A stretch of DNA of 64,000 bases from Rhytidiadelphus loreus. Taxonomy: Eukaryota > Streptophyta > Bryopsida > Hypnales > Hylocomiaceae. A program made the position numbers and the translations under genes. Shown piece after piece: positions 23,345 to 34,521 of the stretch. The notes below the pieces were generated by a model. That model was not told the origin of the DNA. It saw only the letters and a list, made by a program, of their open reading frames with translations, and searched no databases. Location of the stretch: NCBI GenBank assembly GCA_947034895.1, contig OX344762.1, positions 38,482,760 to 38,546,759 on the forward strand. Direction: 5' to 3'. How positions within the stretch are numbered: position 1 is the stretch's first letter; every line of letters starts with the position of its first letter.

Positions 23345-26300
23345 TATACTAATTAGATAACTCTAACATTAATTACACTTCTTTATATGCAAAACTACAC
23401 CTCATACACCAAGAAGTAAACATAGTGTGGACCACTTATGGATTAAATAGTAATGCCTCTACTGTTTTGATTGAAAATAATTCCCTTTGTCCCCAAATTA
23501 GTGTCTTATTTGGACCTCATATTTATTAAGGTTGTTTTGAGTAGGTTATACAAAGGTTTTCTTTAGTTCAATTTTATGTAAGTTGCAATGACCAAATGCA
23601 ATGTTCTTCATTTGGAGATATGAGATTTGGACCCTTTTGAAATTATGCTTTTCATAAGATGAACAATGACACTAGTATCAAATACTTTCAACAAAGTTGC
23701 CAATACTTATTTCAAAGATGAAGAGAGTATATGGTATGCCTCAAATTATATGCCTCTATATAATTTTGATTGAAAATTTTTATAATCCTCTTTGAGAATC
23801 TCAAGATGCAATCATTCCCACAAACCAACCGGGAGACCAACACCCACGCATCAAAATTCTAAATAGAAGAAATCAATTCTATTAGAAGAAATTAATTCAA
23901 AAAACCCTAGAGGACCAAGTGTCTCTTCAATGTAGATATAAAATTGTTGGTAAGTTTGTACAAAGTGAATATTGAATGGATGCTCTTGAAATTTTGATAC
24001 AAGGTGTGAACATTTATTACCTTGGGGAGGATAAAAAAATTGATTGGATGCTTAGATCAATTGTGAGTAAAACAAAAATCTCACTTGTAAAAGGCTTGAA
24101 GTCTATTGACCCTATTTAATAGGCTTGAAAAAACTTTTTTATTTTTTTCACATGTTATAATCTTGCAATTCATTTAGAGATATGGTCTGAAAATTTTTCC
24201 ATTGTTTTGTTGTTATGATCTACTACATTTTTATGTGGTTAAAGTTTTAAGAAAATGCTCTCATTTTAAATTTGGTCAATGCACCAAAAAATTGCAATTT
24301 TTGACAATTTTTCTTTGAAAACACACCCAATCCTTTGGGAGTTAAAAACATAATACTATTGATTTTAGCATGCCTCTTTTTTATAATTTAGCCTAAGTAG
24401 GATATATTTTACTTTCATGTAATTGTCCTTATGACCACATGATTCTACCATACATAAGAAGCAGTCTCTTATTAATTTACATATCAAAACTTTAGAAATT
24501 TTGAATCATTGCTTACCATTGCTAAATTTGTTCCTATATATGAATAAAATGACAAAATATTGCATATGATGTGTGGGATCTTTTCCAAATTTTATAATTT
24601 GGACTAGAAATTGAAGAAATTGACTAGTTGGAAAAATCAACTAGGACATTGTTCTAGTGGATAAAGAGAAACAAAGCAAATTAGAAGGAGCTTGCACCTA
24701 CATTAGAAAAGTTGGGCCAAATTATTATGAAACCCTTTTGACAATAGAGGCCATTTCAATGTCATTTTTCTAATCACTTTGATACTAAGTTTGGCATAGA
24801 GGTTGGCACCAAATTATCTTGATAATGTTTCAATGCACCATACTCACATGTCCTCAAGATCTTGATGTAGAGTAATGCATGTATTGAAATAACAATGGAT
24901 GAAGAAAATTCTTTGTCCTGTAATGGTGTGAAAAACAACTACTAAAGTATATTTTACTTGTCAATGCAATAGAAGTTCTTTCCAAATAACAAGACTGATA
25001 AATAAAGATAATAATAAAATGTTGTTGAGGACCTTTGTCACTCAAACAATATTCTGGACTAGGAGTAATGTCAAAGCATAGAAAAATACCATGCCAATTC
25101 AAGTTTCATGAGAAGATAGGGATGTTAATTCTTTTAATGAGCCTTTACTTTCACATTACTAGACATAAACTCAATGTTCGATGGTTGAATCTTGGTCAAC
25201 CATAATGAATCAAAGTTGTAGAAGAAGGGCATGATAACACTAAAGCAACCCAACATTATGGAAAAGCACATGCCTCTCCTCATGCAATGAAAGACTTCTA
25301 TTTGTCCACAAATGGGCTCCATTGAGGTTATGGGATGAGATAGCTTAGAATATAATCTCTCTCAATAGTTCTTACTTACAAATAATGCATTTTCTAACAT
25401 GTGCATAACAAAAGGCATCCATATTAGAATTTTGGAAAAACATTTGAACTTCAAAGAATTTGATGAAACCGTACTTGGTGGTTAGGGTCAACATTCTTTG
25501 CTAAATAATTAATTGAAGTTGGAAAATGTGATTTAGAAGATGCTTTAATTTTTTTTTTAGTTTTTTTTCCCCAAAGAATTTGTTTTTTTTAGAAAAATAA
25601 TATCCCAAAAATTTTGACATTGTTTTTTAAGAATATTTTTTGCCAAACTTGACCATTAGGTATATATTTGATAATATTTTCTAAGGATGATTCATTTTGT
25701 AGCCAAAACCTAATTAAAGGATTATAAAGAATCCGGATTAGAATATTAATGTTCGTCCAATTATACAACAAATAAGGTGTGCTCATGTGGCTTGTGTGTT
25801 GCATGAGTTCTTCTTGTGACCAATAAATTGAGTACAATACAAGATGGAAGGTTAATTGATGAATTGGTCCTTAGTTGGGTATTGATGTTTTTGGCAATTT
25901 GTTGCTCATGTGGTTGAGATGTTAGCGACATGAATATAGAACTTTGAGTGTTCGGAGGAAGCAACTGAGCTAATCCTAGGGATTCACCATTTCTTTTCTT
26001 GTTGTAGTAGATTGTGTAACTTGAATGAACAAAATAGTAAAAATTACATTGAAATAGTATAAACAAGTATCTTCATTTTGCACTTGATTGCCATGAGCGA
26101 TTTGTGAAATTCACAAAAAATCACAAAAGTCCAAAGTGGATCCGCCAAGGTGCAAGAAAATCCAACCCTTATTTTTTTTATTTCTTTCATTTTGCCACAG
26201 TGGCCACTATTGGTTTCACTATGGTAACAAATAGGCTTCCTTGCAAAAATTTAATGGTGTAGCCATTATCCTAATTCTATTTTTGAAAATTGATTGTCTA

Positions 26301-26480
26301 ATTATGACTAATAACTAGCAATCTGAATTTGTCCTTGGTGAGAACATTTGACAAATCATTGAGCAAAATGTTGGTTATTTGGTACTCTTATCTTCCGAAT
26401 AGGTGCTTTTGAGACAACACATCCTTCTAATTGAATGCAATTAGAGCTATAGAGAGAAAAAACCAATTTTGAAATCTAAC
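23345..26480. other. AT-rich intergenic DNA, no gene seen
   Basis: No coding sequence is supported. TTCCCTTTGTCCCCAAATTA near 23,470 recalls a Stowaway-type terminus, but no matching partner was found. The frames at 24,854-26,066 are short and featureless. Confidence 0.45.
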
Positions 26481-26484
26481 TTAA

Positions 26485-26882
26485 CCCCTTTAGGATGTTA
26501 GCAGCCCAAACTGGCCTACGAATTTTTATACAATACAGTATGCCTTGCCTTAATTGGGTCCTCTTTCCAATGTTTTCGCTTTCCATTAAATGTGTAGTGA
26601 GCTTTAATGTGTTTTGTTGTATGGTTTGAGGTGGGCAAATGTAAGTGGATGGCTCATTGCTTCTCTCCTTTTTTTCAACATGTGATTCTTCTCATTAATT
26701 GCTGAAATTCAATTCAAGTCTTGGGATGTGAGACAAAAGTGCAAAATTTTGGATAAAATTATTAATCTATTGATGGAAACTTGTGCACTATCACATTTTC
26801 AGATTTCAGACTTTAATATGAGTCAGATTGTATTTTACAACGTAGTATACAAAAGCGTACACTTGCTAACATCCTAAAGGGG
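26485..26882. mobile_element. Short piggyBac-like MITE, family C
   Basis: 398 bp between TTAA (26,481-84) and TTAA (26,883-86), with a 19-bp perfect inverted repeat CCCCTTTAGGATGTTAGCA at the ends. No coding. The right TTAA lies only six bases before the CACTA element at 26,893. Confidence 0.88.
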
Positions 26883-26892
26883 TTAATCAACT

Positions 26893-28829
26893 CACTACAA
26901 CAAAATTGGTGTTTTATGACTACAAAATATGACTGCAATCAGTCATAAAATAGAAAATATGACTCATGTAGAAATCACTGTAGATGATTCACGATATGAT
27001 TGGGTCTAGTCATTACTAAAGAGTTGCTTCAGACATTAGTCAAATTTGTAGTCATATGGATTGGGAGAAATAATTAACCATATTTTCTCAATGTGGCATT
27101 ACATTGACTATACTTAGGAGCTTGACTTTTTTCTTGAGTTACTTGAGCAAAAAAAAATCCTACATGGCATGTGACTCAATGTAGTCATGTTTTTGGTTGA
27201 CATAGAATATAATTGCAATGAGTCATATTTTGGTTGACGTGGCATATGACTTATGTAGTTATATTTTAAAAAGTGCAAAGTTACATTTTGACGTGCATAA
27301 CTATGAGCATTATATGACTATAGCTAGTTATATTCTGGCCAAAATATGTTGTGAAATGTAACTCAAACAAATGAAATTCCAAATGATTGAAAGTCATATT
27401 TAAAAATTTTGAATGTGGTTTATGATTTGGGTGATTGAAGTCCAAAATAGCCTCAATTACAAACTACAATCACATTTTTCATACATTTTAAATGGACATG
27501 ACACATTGCAATCATACATCAAGATGATTTAACAATTGAATAAAAGACTTCATGTAGTTAAAAACAAATACATATGATTTTGGAAATATACAAAAGACAA
27601 TCATATTGGAGAGGGAGAATGGGAGAAAGAATGCGACTTTCTTCATTGACATTTAATAGTCACCAATACAAAACATATATACATATATATATATATATAT
27701 CACAATGAATCATTCACACAATTCAACAGGGTTTATACTCCTAATGTGAAGATGGCTCTATTGGGTTGCAAGTAGCCTTCAATGACTTAATTTTAGCTTT
27801 TAGTGCCTACATATACAATTTAAAGAAATGGGAGGTTAATTTTTAGTGGATGAACAACAAAGCTCAACCTTCAAAGGCTTACAACAACACAAAATATGTA
27901 GCACAAGTTTAGGGTAGGAAAAATAAGAATGGTGATGAAAGAAAAAAAAAGAAAAAAGAGCAAGTGTTAAGAGATAACAACAAACAAGAATTAAGATACA
28001 ACAAGAAACAATAAGATGCAACAAGAAACAACAAAAAATGAGAGTTAAGATGCAACAAGAAGAAAAAAGCGGCAAGTGCTAAGAGATAACAACAAATAAA
28101 AGTTAAGATGCAACAAGGAACAAATAAGAAGCAACAACTAAGAGGCAACAAGAAATAATAAGAAATGAGAGTTAAGATGCAACAAGAAACAACAAGAAGC
28201 AACAACTAAAAAACAACAAGAGGAAACAAATAGCAAGAACTAAGAAGAAGAAAGAGTTAAAATTTAAGAAGAAGAAAGGATTTAGATGCAACAAAAAGAA
28301 ACAAGAAGCAAAAACTAAAAAACAACAACTAAGAAGCAAAAAAGAAAAGCAACAACAAGTAGGAGCTAAGAGACAATAAAAGGCAAAGAAGAAGAGCCAA
28401 AAGAAGTGGTGACTAAAGTTTCAAAACCCTAAAAAAGTGGTGAATAGGTTTAAAAATCCTAAAAAAGAGGCGTCTAGGATTTCAAAATCCTAATTAATGG
28501 CTTGTCTATATTTTTTTGGAATACCAATATTTTTCTTGGCTGACCAAATAGAAAAAAATGTCACTATTATGGAAATGTGACTAGAAATATGACTAGAAAT
28601 ATGACTTAGCATTCTCCAAATATGTTTTTTATGTTCTCCATGAAGTACTTTGGCGTTCCCAATGGGCATATAGTATATGCTTGTGAAGTACAAGGTCCAA
28701 AATGACTGGCAATCATATTTGCAATCATCTTTTTTTCCAAGGTGTTGGCCTCCAAAACATATTTGTAAGTAGTCATCAATCATTTCTAGTCATATTTTGT
28801 AGTCATAAAATACATGTTTTCTTGTAGTG
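26893..28829. mobile_element. Non-autonomous CACTA (CMC/EnSpm) element, 1.94 kb
   Basis: Termini CACTACAACAAAATTGGTG and (right, complement) CACTACAAGAAAACATGTA. Flanks are ACT and ACC, a near-match three-base target duplication. Both subterminal regions are dense in ATGACT/AGTCAT units (TATGACTACAAAATATGAC at left, AGTCATATTTTGTAGTCATA at right), as expected for subterminal transposase-binding repeats in this superfamily. The middle contains (TA)n at about 27,677-27,701 and a long CAACAAGAA-rich stretch. No transposase frame, so presumably mobilised in trans. Confidence 0.82.
27900..28400 (+). repeat. Purine-rich CAACAAGAA low-complexity tract
   Basis: About 500 bp of irregular repeats built from GTTAAGATGCAACAAGAAAC, AACAACTAAGAAGCAAC and AAGAAGAAG, almost free of T on this strand. 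The leucine/cysteine-rich minus-strand frames across it are translation artefacts. It forms the core of the CACTA element. Confidence 0.8.
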
Positions 28830-28832
28830 ACC

Positions 28833-29508
28833 AAAAGGTGATTAAATTTTTTTTTTAACAAGTCATTTACAAGGCTCATAGAGAACTAACCAACACCTCT
28901 CCTGTTAATTTTCTATTGCACATGATAATGTAACAATTATTGAACCTGTATCCAACCCTAACCTCCTACGATGCTTAAATTAGAACAAGAAATTTGATGT
29001 TGATAGTATCAATATATTCTAGTTCTTTAGCAACACATGAACACTAATTCTGGTCATACTTGACCTATGTGAATGAAAAGTGTGTTTGGTCCAAGGCTAT
29101 ATCACATTTGATCTTGCGGATCCACCTTTACATTTTTCCTCTAGAAAAAATGCAAAAACATATTATTTACAAATAGATGATAAAATTTGGAAAATTTGAA
29201 TTATATTCCGAATCAAGGATCTACTATAAAAGTTCACAAAATACAAAACTAATCACTCTATAATAGCGGGAAATTTTTACATGCATCCGCCCTTGTGCAT
29301 CCGAACCATTTTTCTATTCATGAAAAATACATATATATATATATATATAATATAGAGAGAACCTTGGAAATTCATTTTTCCTTTTGCAATCATCTCAAAT
29401 GGATTTCATTAGTATACAAAAATATCCAATCTTGACCTTTGATAACTTGAGGCACACTATCAAGTATAAAGTGACAATAGTAAGGTGGAGGCCCCTATTT
29501 TTGTCACA
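28833..29508. other. AT-rich spacer with an AT microsatellite
   Basis: Contains (AT)n at about 29,331-29,349. Nothing else supported. Confidence 0.5.
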
Positions 29509-29512
29509 TTAA

Positions 29513-30436
29513 CCCCTAAAGGACCGGACTGTGTTTTTTGGCTGTATAGAAATTTTGGGCAGGTACCTATGAGTAGAGATTTTCATATTTGGGGCTGAAA
29601 TTTTAATAGAATGTGGGGTCAAGGAATATCTTTCATATGCATCAAATTTCATGACATTTGAAAATACAAGTCAAAAGTTATAGCCTAATATGTTACTTTT
29701 TTTCTCAGCTGGGCAGTTCGGGCAGATCAGAAAAAATCACTTTTTTTAGAAACAAAAATTTGGAATTGATTTTCTAGAGTTTTATATACACGAAAAGCTT
29801 TGAATCATTCCATTTTGATCAATGAGTCAAAAGTTATGAGGATTTTTTGTTTGCGGGCAGTTTTGGATTTCCTACTCTAAAATAAGCTTTGAAATCCTTT
29901 ATCTTATTCAATTTTCAATATTTTTGGACAAAAAAAGATTGTAGGATGTAGATACATTATTACAAAATTTCTACCATTGGGATTGGAAATTTTCAATTCC
30001 ATATTTAAATTGTAAATAATTTAGTATTTTTAATCATTCTCTACTGCTACCTACTTACTATTTTTTTCCTATATGTTGTACTATGCCAAATGATCTGAAA
30101 TTTTTCAAGCATGTGGCCAACTTGTCTAGGAAAACAAATCCAAAGAAGCACCACCATTTAGGTCATTTTTTCATAGAAATGTGAGCTTGTGAAGTGCAGC
30201 TGCCCTGCTTTTTGCAGGGTAAAAAAAATAATTTTAGTTAATTTGAATGCTTATATCTTGCAATCCACCAGGTGGAAATGTCTGAAATTTCTACCACATG
30301 TTTTTGATACTATATAATATAAGATCCCACGGTTAGATATGTCAAAAAAAGTTTTTTTTCAAAGTTTTGGTACTTGAACTAGAAATGGCAGTTTTGGAAT
30401 GTTTTTGGTGAAAGTATAGTGACGGTTTTTTAAGGG
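29513..30436 (-). mobile_element. piggyBac-like non-autonomous element, family A
   Basis: TTAA at 29,509-12 and 30,437-40. Left terminus CCCCTAAAGGACCGG; right terminus GACGGTTTTTTAAGGG is more decayed. The interior matches 14,079-15,028 (GGGCAGTTCGGGCAG, GAATCATTCCATTTTGATC, GTGAAGTGCAGCTGCCC). Its right TTAA is also the left TTAA of the next element. Confidence 0.85.
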
Positions 30437-30440
30437 TTAA

Positions 30441-31355
30441 TCCCCAAATGTCCATTGTCCCCTTGAGAGACGAATTGGATTCTGGGGCACCTATGGTCTC
30501 AATTTTTGTCATGATTTTTTGAAATTTTTTATTAAGATAGAAAAACACATTATCTTTCTAAGAATATAATTTTTATTTCAATTGGTGATTGGGAGAAAAA
30601 ATTATGCCAAAAAAGATCAAAACAGGAAAGATTGGGCATCAAAAAAATCTACAAAAACTTGAAATTAAAAAAAAATTCTCCTCGTAGATAATATATTTGT
30701 CTACATGGAAAATTTCTAATCATTCTATTTGTATTAGTGATGTGGAGGTTATGGAGCATCTTGTTTTCCAGTTAATCGTAGCATCTTTTTGAGAAAATAA
30801 TGTAATGGATTTGATTTTGATCTAAATTTCACAATTTTTCAACTAGCAAAGTTCCGCAAGGTTTAGTTTTCTTGCTAGAACAGTCTCACTACTAGAATTA
30901 GTGTATTTCAATTCCATCTTAGAGATATTAACAATTTAGACTTTTCCTTTTATCTTGCACTTCCTTTTGCTTAACAATTTTTTGAAGAATGAAAATTAAA
31001 TGTTTTTAATTTCAATTTTTTTTCTAGATTCTCAACTCGATTCTCCACTATAAAGATTTAAACCTCAAAAAATTTTAGTGCAAAAAATTTAAGTGAAGAA
31101 GGTTTAAAGTCAAATAATCTAGTTATAAAAGGTATAAAAAAAAACTTGTTTTTCATTACTATACATGCAAATAACTTGGAATTTGTGTGGTCAAGGTTTT
31201 TGAAATTTCTTCTACACATTCTCATACTAGTATAGTGCAAGATCCTATGATTAGATGTGCAAAAAGACAATTTTCAAATTTTTTTTGCTCTTTGCAATAT
31301 ATATGGTAGTTTTGAGTGTTTATTGACAAAAAAAAAGGTTGTGATCCTTTAGGGT
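30441..31355 (-). mobile_element. piggyBac-like non-autonomous element, family A, abutting the previous copy
   Basis: Begins at the TTAA shared with its neighbour (30,437-40) as TCCCCAAATGTCCATTGTCCC and ends GATCCTTTAGGGT before TTAA at 31,356-59. The interior is the reverse complement of 20,190-21,121 (for example GATTCTCCACTATAAAGATT near 31,036). 915 bp, no coding. Confidence 0.8.
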
Positions 31356-31359
31356 TTAA

Positions 31360-32112
31360 GAGATATTGTGTTCTTCCATATACCAAAGGTGAAGAATGAT
31401 TTCCAAATACAAATAGAGATGATCACAAAAACAAAATTGAATTTCTAAGGTAAATAGAGTCTTTCTTAACCATACAATACATTATAGACTTTATTCACCA
31501 TTGAGATTTTATATTACTAAAAAAAAAATATAAATGATTAAAGTGAGACAACCATAACAATGTTCAATGGGACTTGTTTTGCTTTCCCACAATATCTCTA
31601 AAAGAGGTGTTAGTGCAAATACTTATATTGTTCATCAATAGTTCTTCATGGTTGGATTGACTTTTCATACATGATTTGAATTGGATAGTTTGCCATGTAT
31701 AATATTGTTCATTGCCATGCCATTTGTCAGAGCATTGAATTTGTCTTTATTCTAGAAAAAAAACAAAAGGAACCTCCCAATGAAGGGGTAACATAACATT
31801 CTTCATCTTTCGTTGAGGTCCCTCTACCTTTGAGACATCCAAGGAACAACAAAGCTATAAAACAATGAAGATACAATAATTTATTTAGGATAAGACAAAC
31901 TAGAGTATGGGGATTTGGTTTGAATGTATCAACTTTGACCCCTATCCCAAGTCTGGTATGCATTTCCAAAAGTTGAAACTCATAACAATATATTGATGTC
32001 GACAAGGCATTCCTAATTTTATTGATACCTTTGTTTCTTTGTTCAGGTACATTCTAAAACCAATAACCTCACATCACGACATTAAGTAGTATGCACTATC
32101 ATTGCCTTGGCT
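31360..32112. other. AT-rich intergenic DNA, no gene seen
   Basis: Only anonymous frames on both strands. No bounded repeat was recognised. Confidence 0.5.
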
Positions 32113-32115
32113 TTA

Positions 32116-32386
32116 AGGTAACCACACCTAAAATGGCACAAATAAGCAATTCAACATGGTTTCCATTATCATACTAAATTTTTTTTGTGGAATCTTGTTG
32201 AAAGCCAAAAGGGGATTCTAGATTCTCTTAGAATGCATTTTTTGGACACCATATGAATAAATTGCGAATTTTCAAAGTGTTAAAAATAGGATTTAGGGTA
32301 ATCAACCATAGACTCTCGTGAATAGCGGAAGTAAAATTCTAGCTTGTGAGGTTTTAGGAAGCATGCAATTTAAGGTGTAGCTACCT
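32116..32386. mobile_element. MITE, AGGTA-type family, TA target duplication
   Basis: Left AGGTAACCACACCTAAAATG and right complement AGGTAGCTACACCTTAAATT are inverted; TA flanks both sides. The interior is shared with 3,674-3,931. 271 bp. Confidence 0.78.
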
Positions 32387-32389
32387 TAC

Positions 32390-33499
32390 AATAATTGGTG
32401 TGGGATATTTCACACCCAACAATAGATGATGTGGAATATTCCACACTCATTAGTAGCTAAGTGGACAAGTGAAGGCTCAATGTGATGAGCAGAGTGCATG
32501 AAGAAAAAAGACAGTGCACATGAAGGCCACTCAATGTTATGCAAGCTCAATAATAAACACTCTTTTTAAAATGAATATCATTACCTATCCGGAATCTCCA
32601 ATACCCAACCCACCACGCCCAACACTCATTGGTTTCTACTTTCTACCTTCTATTCTATTCTACAAACTCTACAAGTGCCGTCCATGTATTTCCGAGGTTG
32701 TACCCTACCCTAAGCTAAATCCCCTAATAAGCTTACCTTGGGAAGGCATTTCTTGAGCAGCTCTGAACCGGCTTCTCCACGGGAGTGGGAGTGACGGACC
32801 TTCAGTCTGGATAACCAGGCATCAAACCACAACCCAAAGGAAATTTTTATTAATAACTTATTATTGACTGCCCCTCGGAGGACACAAAAAGGCAAGTGGC
32901 CTGCACTGCACACCAACCCAGTCCAACGTTTTTGTCATGCACGATTGGAGTGTCGCCAGTTGGCTACAATGATCAGGGCTTTCTTTTTCCCATTTTTTAA
33001 ATTTTTTCTATGAAGTGCCAAAGTGCTGATGTTATATTGTCCGGGTGCTCCAAATTTCAACATTCATCCACATAATGGATAGAGAATAGCACATTAGTTG
33101 TAGTATATATCACATAACAATGAGTTCAGTTGTACATAATTTTGTTTTCATCCACAATCTGGTGATTTCATCCAAGATTTTCTTATATAATTTGAAGTTA
33201 TACAGTGAACAAACTTCACACTTTGTTGTCATTCTTTAGCCAAACTTTTTTTTTAAATTTATTCGTGGTGCAATCTGACACTATTTGCAATCTAGCCCTA
33301 GCTACGACCCAAAGACGTTGGGTATTTTTTGGGACGTTTTTAATCCTTTTGGTTGTTTTTTAAGCCCAATAGCCCAATTATTACAAAAGTATCACCTGCT
33401 TTTGATATAGAAATATCACCAAGTATCACATCCAAGTATCACATGAGTATTGAAGAAACCACTGGCTCCAAAATGATAAAAAAAATCACTGGCCCAGCC
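32390..33499. other. Intergenic, no gene recognised
   Basis: A short GC-richer patch at 32,750-32,960 has a 68-codon minus-strand frame without motifs. It could be an old gene fragment, but I cannot identify it. The rest is AT-rich. Confidence 0.4.
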
Positions 33500-34521
33500 C
33501 CACGCGCCTAATTGTACTGTACCAGCAAAAGCTTCGTTAGCTTCCCAACGCATCGTGCAAAAGCGGTCCTGCATGGCAGCGCCCCCTTTGACTCAAGAAC
33601 AAGAAAAACCTCGCTCGCCGCGCCGTGCCGCGACTCGCCGCAGCTGCCGACGCAAGTCCATTCTCCCACTCCCACGGGATGACAGGATTCCCCACGACGA
33701 CGACTCCGCCGCACTCACGGCAACAACAGCAACAGACGAACGCGGAGCTGAACAAACTGCATGACTCATCGCCCAGCTCCGCTTTTCAACATGTCCCCGG
33801 CCGGGCCTCCCAAACAAAAAATTCTACATAAATTCCACAAAAATTGCAAAAAAAAAGGCACAAAAATTCCGAATAACTTTACCCCAAATTCAAAAGATGG
33901 AGATCCGTAGTCTTCTTCGGCTCCCGAGAGCGAGGACTTTGACAGTTCGGGAGTCAGTTTGGGAACCAACCCAAAGAGACGAAAACCTATAAAGCCCGCG
34001 TCCGCGTCATCCCTGTCTTCTTCCTTTTTCTTCCTATCCCTGTTTCCCCTGTTTCCCTTTAGTACTGCCCACGCGCCGCCTAGATTCACATTAGCTTGGT
34101 GGTGCAAGCGCATGCAATCTTATTACTTCGTAGTGCGTTCCGTTGCGTTCCGTTGCTGTTGTGTGCGATTGGATGAGGACGTGTTGGTTAGGGTGGAGCG
34201 AAGACGCGGTGGGGGATTGACTGATGGATTGAACGAATGTGGGTGGATTGCTGTGAAGACTCGCTTTGGGTGATTTGGGAACACATTTTGTGGAGTTTGG
34301 GATTCGAAAAAAGGAGTAAGAGTGGCGGATTGGGTTGCGTTTTGGCATACATTTGGCGGAGGTTGGGATTCAAAAACAAAGTAGAAATTAATCAAAGAGA
34401 GCGTGGGCTGACTTTCGTTACTATTTGGGATACAATAGTTTGAAGCTTGCGATCCAAAGAAGGACTAGGAATCCGAGAAGCGTGAGATTTGGGGGGTTGG
34501 CTTCGGATACAGTGAGTAGCG
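33500..34521 (+). promoter_or_regulatory. Promoter and 5' leader of the shikimate kinase gene
   Basis: A sharp rise in GC at about 33,500 marks the gene island. A good TATA box, TATAAAG, lies at 33,988-33,994, which would place transcription start near 34,020 and give a leader of about 500 bases if unspliced. Overlapping frames of 60-140 codons on both strands lack recognisable domains and look like composition artefacts. A divergent minus-strand gene starting in 33.5-33.9 kb is conceivable, but nothing identifies it. Confidence 0.5.

Noticed and set aside
22530..23520. Stowaway pair from GACAGAGGGAGTG (22,549) and TTCCCTTTGTCCCC (23,466)
   Set aside because: The two termini point outward relative to each other and are separated by two unrelated MITEs, so they do not delimit one element.
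27836..28205. Minus-strand frames rich in Leu, Cys and Phe (79 and 98 codons)
   Set aside because: They are translations of the CAACAAGAA low-complexity core of the CACTA element, not membrane proteins.
33508..34395. Several 60-115-codon frames on both strands before shikimate kinase
   Set aside because: They overlap each other in all frames in a GC-rich promoter/leader, with no recognisable motif.
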